Shown here in pieces: positions 8,303 to 15,352 of a stretch of 17,917 nt of DNA; within the stretch, counting starts at the first letter, position 1; every line of letters begins with the position of its first letter. Position numbers and translations under genes: made by a program. The DNA lies in contig NW_022204583.1 of assembly GCF_008831285.2 (NCBI RefSeq), positions 1 through 17,917 on the forward strand, in the 5' to 3' direction. This DNA comes from Nymphaea colorata (lineage: Eukaryota > Streptophyta > Magnoliopsida > Nymphaeales > Nymphaeaceae). Under the pieces are notes generated by a model. That model was not told where the DNA came from, did not search any database, and was given only the letters and a program-made list of their open reading frames with translations.

Positions 8303-8728
8303 CACGTGGACGGATCAAGGGTGGACACTAGCTGCGGTTGGGCGAGGTGGGGAGGTGGCCAAGAGAGGAACGAGTCCTAGGGTGCTTTTCCTAAAGTTTA
8401 GGAAGAGGGGCGCGAGTTGAGGGAGTGGTGCGCTAAGTGGGGAAAAGCAAAATGCGAGGTGGCAAGTCCTGAGGACTAAGTGAAAAGTGGCTTCGCGAGG
8501 TGGAGGGGGGTGCTAGGCCGTGGTCCTTCAGATCTTGACACGTGGCCAGATGTAAGGCCACAACTTCATGCGATAAGGGAGAAGACCAAGCAACAAGTAA
8601 AGTGGGGCGAGGTGGCGAGGTGGATCCTATGAACTAGGGGGCACTTTCCTAAACTTACTCAATCGTGGGGACACTTAGAAAATAACTGGCTTCAGCTTTG
8701 GGATGATGGCTCGGATGACAGACACGTG
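8303..8728 (-). promoter_or_regulatory. Three G-box/ABRE-like motifs in LTR A
   Basis: CACGTG occurs at 8303-8308, 8539-8544 and 8723-8728, each inside GACACGTGG (minus strand CCACGTGTC). This is the G-box core and resembles ABA-response elements bound by plant bZIP and bHLH factors. Spacings are 236 and 184 bp, the same as in element B. Function is inferred from the motif only. Confidence 0.6.
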
Positions 8729-8751
8729 GCAGAAGCGAGGGATAGGATTAC

Positions 8752-8760
8752 ACTTACCTG
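8752..8760 (-). promoter_or_regulatory. Consensus 5' splice-site sequence in LTR A
   Basis: The minus strand reads CAGGTAAGT, a perfect match to the plant 5' splice-site consensus. It is kept in element B (12533-12541) although bases just downstream differ. No acceptor has been identified. Confidence 0.35.
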
Positions 8761-9271
8761 GTTCAGCCGAAGTCGAATAGATTCGCACCTGGTGGAGCCG
8801 GTGGCGCGGTTTGAGAGACGCCGACGCTCTTGACCAAGATGTCCTCCTCGCCTTCACTAGAACTTACACCAGAATAGGGGCAATGATGTCCTTCACGCTT
8901 CAGGTCACTAATCTGCCGGAGATTGCAAGGCCAACCGGAGTAGCAGCAGAATTCCGGCAAAGGGCCGAGACTTCTATTCCACCGTCGGATGAGACTTGGA
9001 ATCGGCCAACGTGAAGCTTAGAGAATAGCGATTCCAGCTATAATACAAACGAAGTATTTCCACGGCTAGATTTCACAGGTCAGCAGATTCGACTCTGCTG
9101 CACCGTGGACAGAATTGCAGAAACAGGCCGAGAGATCTAACTCAGATTTGTGACCGTTTCTCCAATTCGCACATACGTTTGGTTTGGCAAGATTAGCTTG
9201 TCGACTTTCTGATCTTCCAATTGTAAGTAGGACGTCGCCTAGAGAGTCTTCACCTGAGAACTCTAACTCTG

Positions 9272-9290
9272 CTCTCGGGTACGCCGAGAG
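9272..9290 (-). other. Conserved hairpin inside the diverged LTR patch (A 5')
   Basis: CTCTCGG (9272-9278) and CCGAGAG (9284-9290) flank the loop GTACG. The flanks between about 9150 and 9385 are strongly diverged from element B, but the stem is identical there. Confidence 0.6.
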
Positions 9291-9385
9291 AGAACAGGGA
9301 CCTCGGGAGGGCTCTTCCCTAGACCGGAATCCTAAAAACAAAAGGAAATCTCGAAATCAAGGCACTAACCTTTACTGCCGTCCGT

Positions 9386-9409
9386 ATTGAATCCAGAAAT
9401 GGATTCAAT
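9386..9409. repeat. 9-bp inverted repeat in LTR A 5'
   Basis: ATTGAATCC (9386-9394), loop AGAAAT, GGATTCAAT (9401-9409). It is identical in all three LTRs and lies exactly where A and B become similar again. Confidence 0.65.
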
Positions 9410-9813
9410 CTTCCCTGCTGCAGCGCCGGCCTTTCAACTTCACCGTGACCGTGAAGAAGGTGCTGGTTTCTGCAGACTGCTGTTCAGATGGGGAAGGATG
9501 TCGTGGACAAGGGAGGGACCTTCGCCGGTGAGGAAGAAGATCCGCCGCAAGCCTTCCAACTCGAGCGCTGGTTGGTTCACCACCGGTACTCCGAGTTCTT
9601 CAATGGAGGAAGAAACGCCACGGTAGAAGGGGGCGCGAGGGGATGAGAGGGCACACACTCGAACACTCGGCTGGAGTTGTGCTTTGATTTTAGTTTCAGA
9701 GTTCCTCGAGAATGAGGAGGGGGAGCCAAACCTCGCACGGAGGAGAGAGAGCGCCTTGCGCAAAATGCTTTCAATTCCTTAATCTTTGATACGAAATACA
9801 TTGATCCAAATAA

Positions 9814-9820
9814 ATTTATA
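9814..9820 (-). promoter_or_regulatory. TATA-box candidate in LTR A 5'
   Basis: The minus strand reads TATAAAT within an AT-rich stretch, the strongest TATA match I found on the element strand of the LTR. A start about 30 bp downstream, near 9785, would leave some 650 bp of U3 and more than 3 kb of R-U5. The start site is not proven. Confidence 0.5.
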
Positions 9821-10017
9821 CTAATCCTATTTGAGCGAGTCTACAATCCAGAACTCACCCTCTACCCAAGACCCAAATCCAAAACGCCAAGCACAACCCG
9901 CTAGGCTAGGTTCCTACCTCGAATCCTAATATTAACAAGCCTAAGACTAACTTTATTTACTCGTTATTCATAAAGCAAAACGGGCCTAGTGCCCACGCGC
10001 AAAGGAAAGGTTCGAGC

Positions 10018-10139
10018 CCCTGGATCTTTTGAACCCAGGGTGGGGACCTTGTGAGGGGACCCGCCCTCACTTCGGTTTGTTTGACTCAAGAGCTCGGTCA
10101 GGTTTGACCGAGCCGTTTACCTAAGACTTGGTTCTTAGG
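10018..10139 (-). other. Post-pol hairpin cluster (A 5' LTR copy)
   Basis: Hairpins at 10120-10139 (CCTAAGA/TCTTAGG), 10092-10113 (GCTCGGTCA/TGACCGAGC, loop GGTT), 10051-10070 (GTGAGGG/CCCTCAC) and 10018-10040 (CCCTGG/CCAGGG) lie in a row. In the 3' LTR this cluster falls directly after the pol stop codon, so in full-length RNA it would form the first part of the 3' untranslated region. Confidence 0.65.
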
Positions 10140-10144
10140 ACGTC

Positions 10145-10436
10145 TCAAAGGTCACGTGAAGTGGACTCGCTTGGTTTAGATGATTCTAGCTCGGCGAGTC
10201 TAACCTTGGAACCTGTGTCACCCTGAGACTGGACCTGTTTGAGCACCGTTGACGACCTAGTTGCTCCTCCCACTCCTCCCGCTGCAACTATCTCTGGTGC
10301 TTCTTGCATCTCCTTGGGACTGGACTTGATGCACTGAAGAGAACGAGCCCACAAGTCGGAAGCCTTGCGCTTCCTTCGTCTAGATTCCGCTGGTTCGGCC
10401 TCTGCTGGGTCTGGACCGTTGGGTAGGTCCGTAACA
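10145..10436 (-). pseudogene. Pol C-terminal tail as carried in the 5' LTR (untranslated duplicate)
   Basis: The first 292 bp of the LTR in element orientation encode the last 97 residues of Gag-Pol when the LTR is in the 3' position. In this 5' LTR the frame is still open: 69 codons from MWARSLQ to the TGA at 10145-10147, and upstream codons give the basic RRRKRKAS motif. It has no start of its own here and is a by-product of LTR duplication, but it preserves an unbroken copy of the tail that is frameshifted in the A 3' LTR. Confidence 0.75.
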
Positions 10437-11001
10437 CGCTCCTACTGCCAAGACCGACTTGAGTACTACCTAAAAAACAAAATTCCTAAGTAAAACTTAA
10501 TACAAATAATCTACCCGGCCGGACAAACCCCGGCGCAAAAATCCCCAGGACAGAGTTACACAGGGTCAAGTTTCCCAACCTAACTACGGAATAACCTACT
10601 ACAAACAACTACAGGGGTTACAGGCTAGTACAAACGCGAGCGATACAAAGATTACTCTCAACTCACTCACAAACACACCAAACCATGCAAACCACTTTAA
10701 CGGACAAACCACACCCAACGAAGCAAATGGGTAGGTCTACTCCTTGCGACCGTGTCTCGGACAATAAGGCCCTCGAGGTGCCACAGTGAGGAGCTTGGCC
10801 GAAGCCTGGGCTAAAACAGCAAATTAAACAAACTAGATGGAATCCTAATGCAAAAACGGAATTAACACCCTCCCCGAATCTACAAAGGCTGGAGAGCGTT
10901 ACCGGCCAAGGCGCTGCCTTGGCTGTGCCGAGAGACCACGGGGTAGAATACCTAGACCCCGGGTAATGCAGCTCACGGGCCGGCGTGAAGCGCGCGGCCT
11001 G

Positions 11002-11179
11002 GACAGCCTCCTGCTGTCGGACGGGCGTGGACAGAATGCTGGCCGAGACAGCCGCCTGCTGTCGGCGTTGACTGGTAGTACGCTGCCGAAAACAGTCGCC
11101 TGCTGTTGTGGGCGAGCCTGCGGACGAGTAGTCGAGACGGGCTTGCTGTCGGGGGCGGACAGACAGGCAGAGTGCCGAC
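11002..11179. repeat. Tandem hairpin array in LTR B
   Basis: Counterpart of the array at 7224-7399. Units begin at 11002, 11047 and 11091. Stems are GACAGC/GCTGTC, GACAGC/GCTGTC and AACAGT/GCTGTT; the last has a G-T wobble at its inner pair. Loops are CTCCT, CGCCT and CGCCT. Confidence 0.68.
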
Positions 11180-11710
11180 GAGATTGCGCGACCACCTGTC
11201 GCCTAAGGCGCGGGCTGGATGCCGCGGTGCTGATGGAAGGAGGAGGCGACCGCCTGTCGCCTGAGTTGCGCCTGCGAGTTGCGGCGCGGCCGAGGGGGGC
11301 GAAAGCCTTGCGGCAGTGCCTACCTACCTGGCGCTGGAAGTGGCTCGGCCACGGTTGTCGACAAAGAGTGCCGATGACGGCGCGGGTGGCCGAGGAGTTG
11401 GCCGACGACGGCTAGCGAGCGGCTAGCGTCTCCGGCTGTTCCTAGTCCCTAGCTAAGGTCGGGTTAGCTTGGACGGGCGGGGCTCTACAGGTAGGCTAGT
11501 TCAGTGAAGTGAGGTTAAGGGCTCGGGTAGGTCAGAGGGAACAGGGCTTAAGTGCGGAAGACGGTTAACCTAGCTACTAGGTGGGTTAAGCCGATAGGTA
11601 GAAGAGGAAGAAAAGGAGGCTAAGGCAAGGTTCGGCCGTTGGGACTTAGTGATCGGGTTGGAGATGAAGAGAGATCACAAGTGAGCTCGGTTGGGTCTGG
11701 TCAACGGGAC

Positions 11711-11729
11711 ACTCGAGGTAAGCTCGAGT
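11711..11729. repeat. 7-bp perfect hairpin in LTR B
   Basis: ACTCGAG, loop GTAAG, CTCGAGT: identical to 7931-7949 in LTR A. Confidence 0.55.
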
Positions 11730-12083
11730 CAGCTGGGTTCAACCTAAGATGCCTCGGGTTTGACCGAGTTCCTACTAGGCTAGGTCAGGTCGGGTTCAGT
11801 CAACTTGGGTTAAGACCTAGAAGAGGTCGACTAGGTTAGGTCCGGTCAAGGTCTAGCTGGGTTAGGACCAAGTGGGTTAGGTCGAGTGGGTAAGGACCTG
11901 GATGCTTGCCACTTGGCAAGATGAACGGGTCAGCTAACGTGCGCTAAGAGAATGCCTATCAACAAGGGAAAGGTGAAGTGCTTTCCTAAAGAGAGGGGGA
12001 GTGAACCTGGACACGAACTGGGCAAAGGGGAAAGATAGCTACACGAGGTAGCTTAGTGGGCTTCGAAGAGGGGGAGATGGCGA

Positions 12084-12509
12084 CACGTGGACAGATAAAG
12101 GGTGAAGAACTACTGCGGTTTGGCGAGGTGGAGAGGTGGCCAAGAGAGGAACGAGTCTTAAGGTGCTTTTCCTAAAGTTTAGGAAGAGGGGCGCGAGTTG
12201 GGGAAGTGGTGCGCCAAGAGGGGAAAAGCCAAGGGTGAGGTGGCAAGACGCGAGGACTTAGTGAAAAGGTACTCGACGAGGAGGAGGAGGGAGCTAGGTC
12301 GTGGTCCTCCAGATGTTGACACGTGGCTAGATGGGTGGCCAAGGGTTAATGCGACTAGGTAAAAGACTTAGGCAAAAAGCTAGAGGGGCGAGGTGGTGAG
12401 GTGGATCCTATGAACTAGGGGGCACTTTCCTAAACTTACTCAATCGTGGGGACACTTAGAAAATAACTCGCTTCAGCTTTGGGATGATGGCTCGGATGAC
12501 AGACACGTG
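12084..12509 (-). promoter_or_regulatory. Three G-box/ABRE-like motifs in LTR B
   Basis: CACGTG at 12084-12089, 12320-12325 and 12504-12509, each within GACACGTGG. Motifs and spacings (236 and 184 bp) match LTR A exactly, although the sequence between them differs at many positions. Confidence 0.6.
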
Positions 12510-12532
12510 GCAGAAGCAAGGGACAGGATTGG

Positions 12533-12541
12533 ACTTACCTG
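12533..12541 (-). promoter_or_regulatory. Consensus 5' splice-site sequence in LTR B
   Basis: The minus strand reads CAGGTAAGT, as at 8752-8760 in LTR A. Confidence 0.35.
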
Positions 12542-12939
12542 GTTCAGCCGAGGTCGCGTAGGTTCGCACCTGATGAAACCGATGGCGCGGTTTGAGTGAC
12601 GCCGACGATCTAGACCACGATGCCCTCCTCGTCTTCACTAGAGCTTTCACCAGGATAGGGGCAATGACGTCCCTCACGCTTCAGGTCACTAGTCTGCCGG
12701 AGATTGCAAGCCCGACCGGAGTAGCAGCAGAATTCCGGCAAGGAGCCGAGACTTCTATTCCACCGTCGGATGAGACTTGGAATCGGCCAATGCAATGCTT
12801 AGAGAATAGCGATTCCAGCTATAATGCAAACGAAGATTTTCCATGGCTAGATTTCACAGGCCAGCAGATTCGGCTCTGCTGCACCAAGAAACAGAATTGG
12901 AGAAACAGGCCGAGAGATCGAACTCCGATTCGTTGCCGT

Positions 12940-13163
12940 TCTCCAACTCACACAACACGAACTTTGGCGAGGTTAAGCCGCCGATGACAAGACTTCTCCA
13001 AAGCAAATAGAATACCGTCTAGAGAGTCTTCACCGAAGATTCTCTAACTCTACTCTCGGGTAGGCCGAGAGATGAGCCTAGACTTGGGAGTGCTCTCCCC
13101 TAGATCGAAACTCTAATAACTTGGAGAAATCGTTGAAATCAGTCTACTAACCTTTCCGTCTAT
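12940..13163. other. Diverged patch of LTR B
   Basis: By eye this stretch matches its counterpart (about 9150-9385) only loosely, with many substitutions and indels, whereas sequence on both sides is close to identical. No gene is visible in it. The hairpin at 13053-13071 is kept. Confidence 0.65.
13053..13071 (-). other. Conserved hairpin inside the diverged LTR patch (B)
   Basis: CTCTCGG and CCGAGAG with loop GTAGG: same stem as at 33-52 and 9272-9290. Confidence 0.6.
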
Positions 13164-13187
13164 ATTGAATCCAGAAATGGATTCAAT
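13164..13187. repeat. 9-bp inverted repeat in LTR B
   Basis: ATTGAATCC, loop AGAAAT, GGATTCAAT: identical to the copies in both A LTRs. Confidence 0.65.
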
Positions 13188-13592
13188 CTACCCTGCTGCT
13201 GCGTCGGCCTCTCAACCTCACCGTGACCGTGAAGAAGGTGCAGAAACGCTGCTGTTAGCTGTTCGGATGGGGATGATGTCGTGGACAAGGGAGGGACCTT
13301 CGCCGGTGAGGAAGAAGATCCGCCGCAAGCCTTCCAACTCGAGCGCTGGCTGGTTCACCGCCGGTACTCCGAGTTCTTCAATGGAGGAAGAAACGCCACG
13401 GTAGAAGGGGGCGCGAGGGGATGAGAGGGCACAAGCTTGCACTCACGAGCAAGGGCTGTGCTTTGATTTTAGTTTCAGAGTTCCTCGAGAATGAGGAGGG
13501 AGAGCCAAACCTCGCACGGAGGAGAGAGAGCGCCTTGCGCAAAATGCCTTAATTTCCTTAATCTTTGATACGAAATACATTGATCCAAATAA

Positions 13593-13599
13593 ATTTATA
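13593..13599 (-). promoter_or_regulatory. TATA-box candidate in LTR B
   Basis: TATAAAT on the minus strand, conserved with 572-578 and 9814-9820. Confidence 0.5.
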
Positions 13600-13761
13600 C
13601 TAATCCTATCTGAGCGAGTCTACAATCCAGATCTCACTCTCTACCTAAGACCCAAATCCAAAACGCCAAGCACAACCCGCTAGGCTAGGTTCCTACCTCG
13701 AATCCTAATATTAACAAGCCTAAACGGGCCTAGTGCCCACGCGCAAAGGAAAGGTTCGAGC

Positions 13762-13883
13762 CCCTGGATCTTTTGAACCCAGGGTGGGGACCTTGTGAGG
13801 GGACCCGCCCTCACTTCGGTTTGTTTGACTCAAGAGCTCGGTCAGGTTTGACCGAGCCGTTTACCTAAGACTTGGATCTTAGG
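13762..13883 (-). other. Post-pol hairpin cluster (B 3' LTR)
   Basis: Hairpins at 13864-13883, 13836-13857, 13795-13814 and 13762-13784 follow the pol TGA (13889-13891), the first beginning 5 nt after it. Stems are 7, 9, 7 and 6 bp and match those of both A LTRs. On this strand they could form structured RNA at the start of the 3' untranslated region. Confidence 0.65.
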
Positions 13884-13888
13884 ACGTC

Positions 13889-15352
13889 TCAAGGGTCGCG
13901 TGAAGTGGACTCGCTTGGTTTAGATGATTCTAGCTCGGCGAGTCTAACCTTGGAACCTATGTCACCCTGAGACTGGACCTGTTTGAGCACCGTTGACGAC
14001 CTAGTTGCTCCTCCCACTCCTCCCGCTGCAACTAACTCTGGTGCTTCTTGCATCTCCTTGGGACTGGACTTGATGCACTGAAGAGATCGAGCCCACAAGT
14101 CGGAAGCCTTGCGCTTCCTTCGACTAGATTCCGCTGGCTCGGCCTCTGCTGGGTCTGGACCGTTGGGTAGGTCCGTAACAGATTCCCCCTCCCTACCTTG
14201 CGCTTGTCCTCGAGCGCTTGAAGAGGGGAAGTGATGAACAATCGACCCAAATTCTTCCCAAGAAGTACCCCTGTCGGGTCCTTCCCATTCCACGAGTACC
14301 TCGTGCCTCATCCTCCCTTGTCGCTGGACATACCTATGCTTTAGAATGCGATAGGGAGTAGGCAAGTTATCCGGGACCTGCTCTATCAGTGTTGGTACAT
14401 CCCCTTGATGAGGCTTCAGCCTCGTAACATGAAATACAGGGTGCACCAATGCTGTTCTGGGGAGGCCAAGTCTGTAGGCGGCCTTCCCAACCTTTTGAAC
14501 CACTGGATAAGGTCCATAATAACGAGGCAGCAGTTTGGAATACGGCTGACCCATCAAGGATTTCTGCTTAAGAGGCAGTCTCTTAAGCCACACGTAGTCA
14601 CCCACCTCAAATTCTCGGTCCTTCCTGCCTTTGTCGTATACCTGCTTCATGCGGTTTTGCGCTTTCACAATGTTCTGTTTTAGGGATTCTAATACTTCTT
14701 CCCTTGTGCGCAATTCGCAGTCAACACTGTCATCTTCTGCAGTTCCTCCTTCGTAGCGTGGAATCGACGGAGGGGGAAAGCCATATACGCCCTCGTAAGG
14801 GGTCATGCCTGTCGACGAGTGCAGACTTGTATTATACGACCATTCCGCCCAAGGTAGATATTTCACCCAAGTGGCTGGTCGTTCACCCGCAAAGCAACGT
14901 AAGTAGGTCTCCAAGGACCGGTTCACTATCTCACTCTGCCCATCTGTTTGAGGGTGGTGGGCGGTACTGAAATTTAGTTTCGTCCCCATGTTCTTCATGT
15001 ATTCTTGCCAGAATGCACTTAGAAAAATTGAGTCCCGGTCGCAGACGACGGACTGTGGCATTCCATGCAACTTTCCTATGTACTCATGGTAGACGTTGGC
15101 CACGAGGGGCCCTTGATACAACCGTGGTAAAGGTGCGAAGTGGCTATATTTCGTGAGCCGATCGACCACTACCAATACTGCCTCTTTTCCTTCTGATCGA
15201 GGCATGGCATCTATGAAATCCATCGTGACGTCGGTCCACGGTTTTGTAGGTACCGGGAGAGGATTCAAATGGCCTGGAGGCTTGATTGCCTCATACTTCT
15301 CTCGCTGGCACACTACACACTTCTTTACATAGGCCTGTACTTCAGCCTTCAT
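13889..15352 (-). CDS. Integrase core, GPY/F, chromodomain and LTR-encoded tail (element B)
   Basis: This 487-codon frame begins inside the integrase zinc finger (its two cysteines are residues 12 and 15; the histidines are in the upstream frame). The core has D45, D105 and E141, with 35 residues between the last two, the DD35E arrangement of retroviral-type integrases. The GPY/F module is at about 275-298 and the chromodomain at about 334-376 (W356, W365). The motif LPWAEWSYNTS resembles Reina-type chromoviruses more than Tekay or CRM, but the lineage is not certain. Residues 386-391 are encoded by the polypurine tract, and the last 97 residues (391-487) by the 3' LTR. That tail contains RRKRK at 411-415, a possible nuclear localisation signal. 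The ATG is simply the first in the frame; the protein is part of the polyprotein. Confidence 0.93.
   Translation of the reverse strand: MKAEVQAYVKKCVVCQREKYEAIKPPGHLNPLPVPTKPWTDVTMDFIDAMPRSEGKEAVLVVVDRLTKYSHFAPLPRLYQGPLVANVYHEYIGKLHGMPQSVVCDRDSIFLSAFWQEYMKNMGTKLNFSTAHHPQTDGQSEIVNRSLETYLRCFAGERPATWVKYLPWAEWSYNTSLHSSTGMTPYEGVYGFPPPSIPRYEGGTAEDDSVDCELRTREEVLESLKQNIVKAQNRMKQVYDKGRKDREFEVGDYVWLKRLPLKQKSLMGQPYSKLLPRYYGPYPVVQKVGKAAYRLGLPRTALVHPVFHVTRLKPHQGDVPTLIEQVPDNLPTPYRILKHRYVQRQGRMRHEVLVEWEGPDRGTSWEEFGSIVHHFPSSSARGQAQGREGESVTDLPNGPDPAEAEPAESSRRKRKASDLWARSLQCIKSSPKEMQEAPELVAAGGVGGATRSSTVLKQVQSQGDIGSKVRLAELESSKPSESTSRDP
14181..14197 (-). other. Polypurine tract of element B
   Basis: AGGGAGGGGGAA on the minus strand (14183-14194), then TC and the LTR terminus TGTTAC. 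Identical to that of element A. It is translated as part of pol, encoding GREGE. Confidence 0.88.

Larger units (their letters stand above)
6615..10436 (-). mobile_element. Complete 5' LTR of element A (3822 bp)
   Basis: The LTR is bounded on the plus strand by TGTTAGGAC at 6615-6623 and GTCCGTAACA at 10427-10436, an imperfect terminal inverted repeat with TG/CA ends. The inner edge is set by the adjacent primer-binding site. The outer edge is set by the identical terminus next to the polypurine tracts at 1187 and 14180. It is very long for a gypsy LTR. Read in element orientation it holds the end of the pol frame, a hairpin cluster, a TATA box, a diverged patch, G-box motifs, a G/T-rich zone of degenerate repeats, and a GC-rich hairpin array. 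It carries no convincing gene of its own. Confidence 0.93.
10437..14180 (-). mobile_element. 3' LTR of element B, outer 43 bp missing
   Basis: This 3744-bp stretch aligns along its whole length with 6658-10436 of LTR A and ends with the same GTCCGTAACA, followed by a polypurine tract at 14181. It begins abruptly after the TAACA of LTR A, at the position equivalent to base 44 of the LTR. A 35-bp segment present in both A LTRs, which includes the only AATAAA on the element strand in this area, is absent near 13724. A patch at about 12940-13163 is much more diverged from A than the rest. Confidence 0.92.

Noticed and set aside
8675-9341. Short minus-strand frames (60-91 codons) in the LTR
   Set aside because: They differ in start, length and sequence between A and B and match no family I recognise; they look like chance frames.
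10009-10019. GGTTCGAGCCC on the plus strand, an exact match to the pol III B-box, also at 769-779 and in LTR B
   Set aside because: The only A-box-like sequence nearby (GGGCCTAGTGC) is two mismatches off and too close to it. No tRNA fold or SINE tail is visible.
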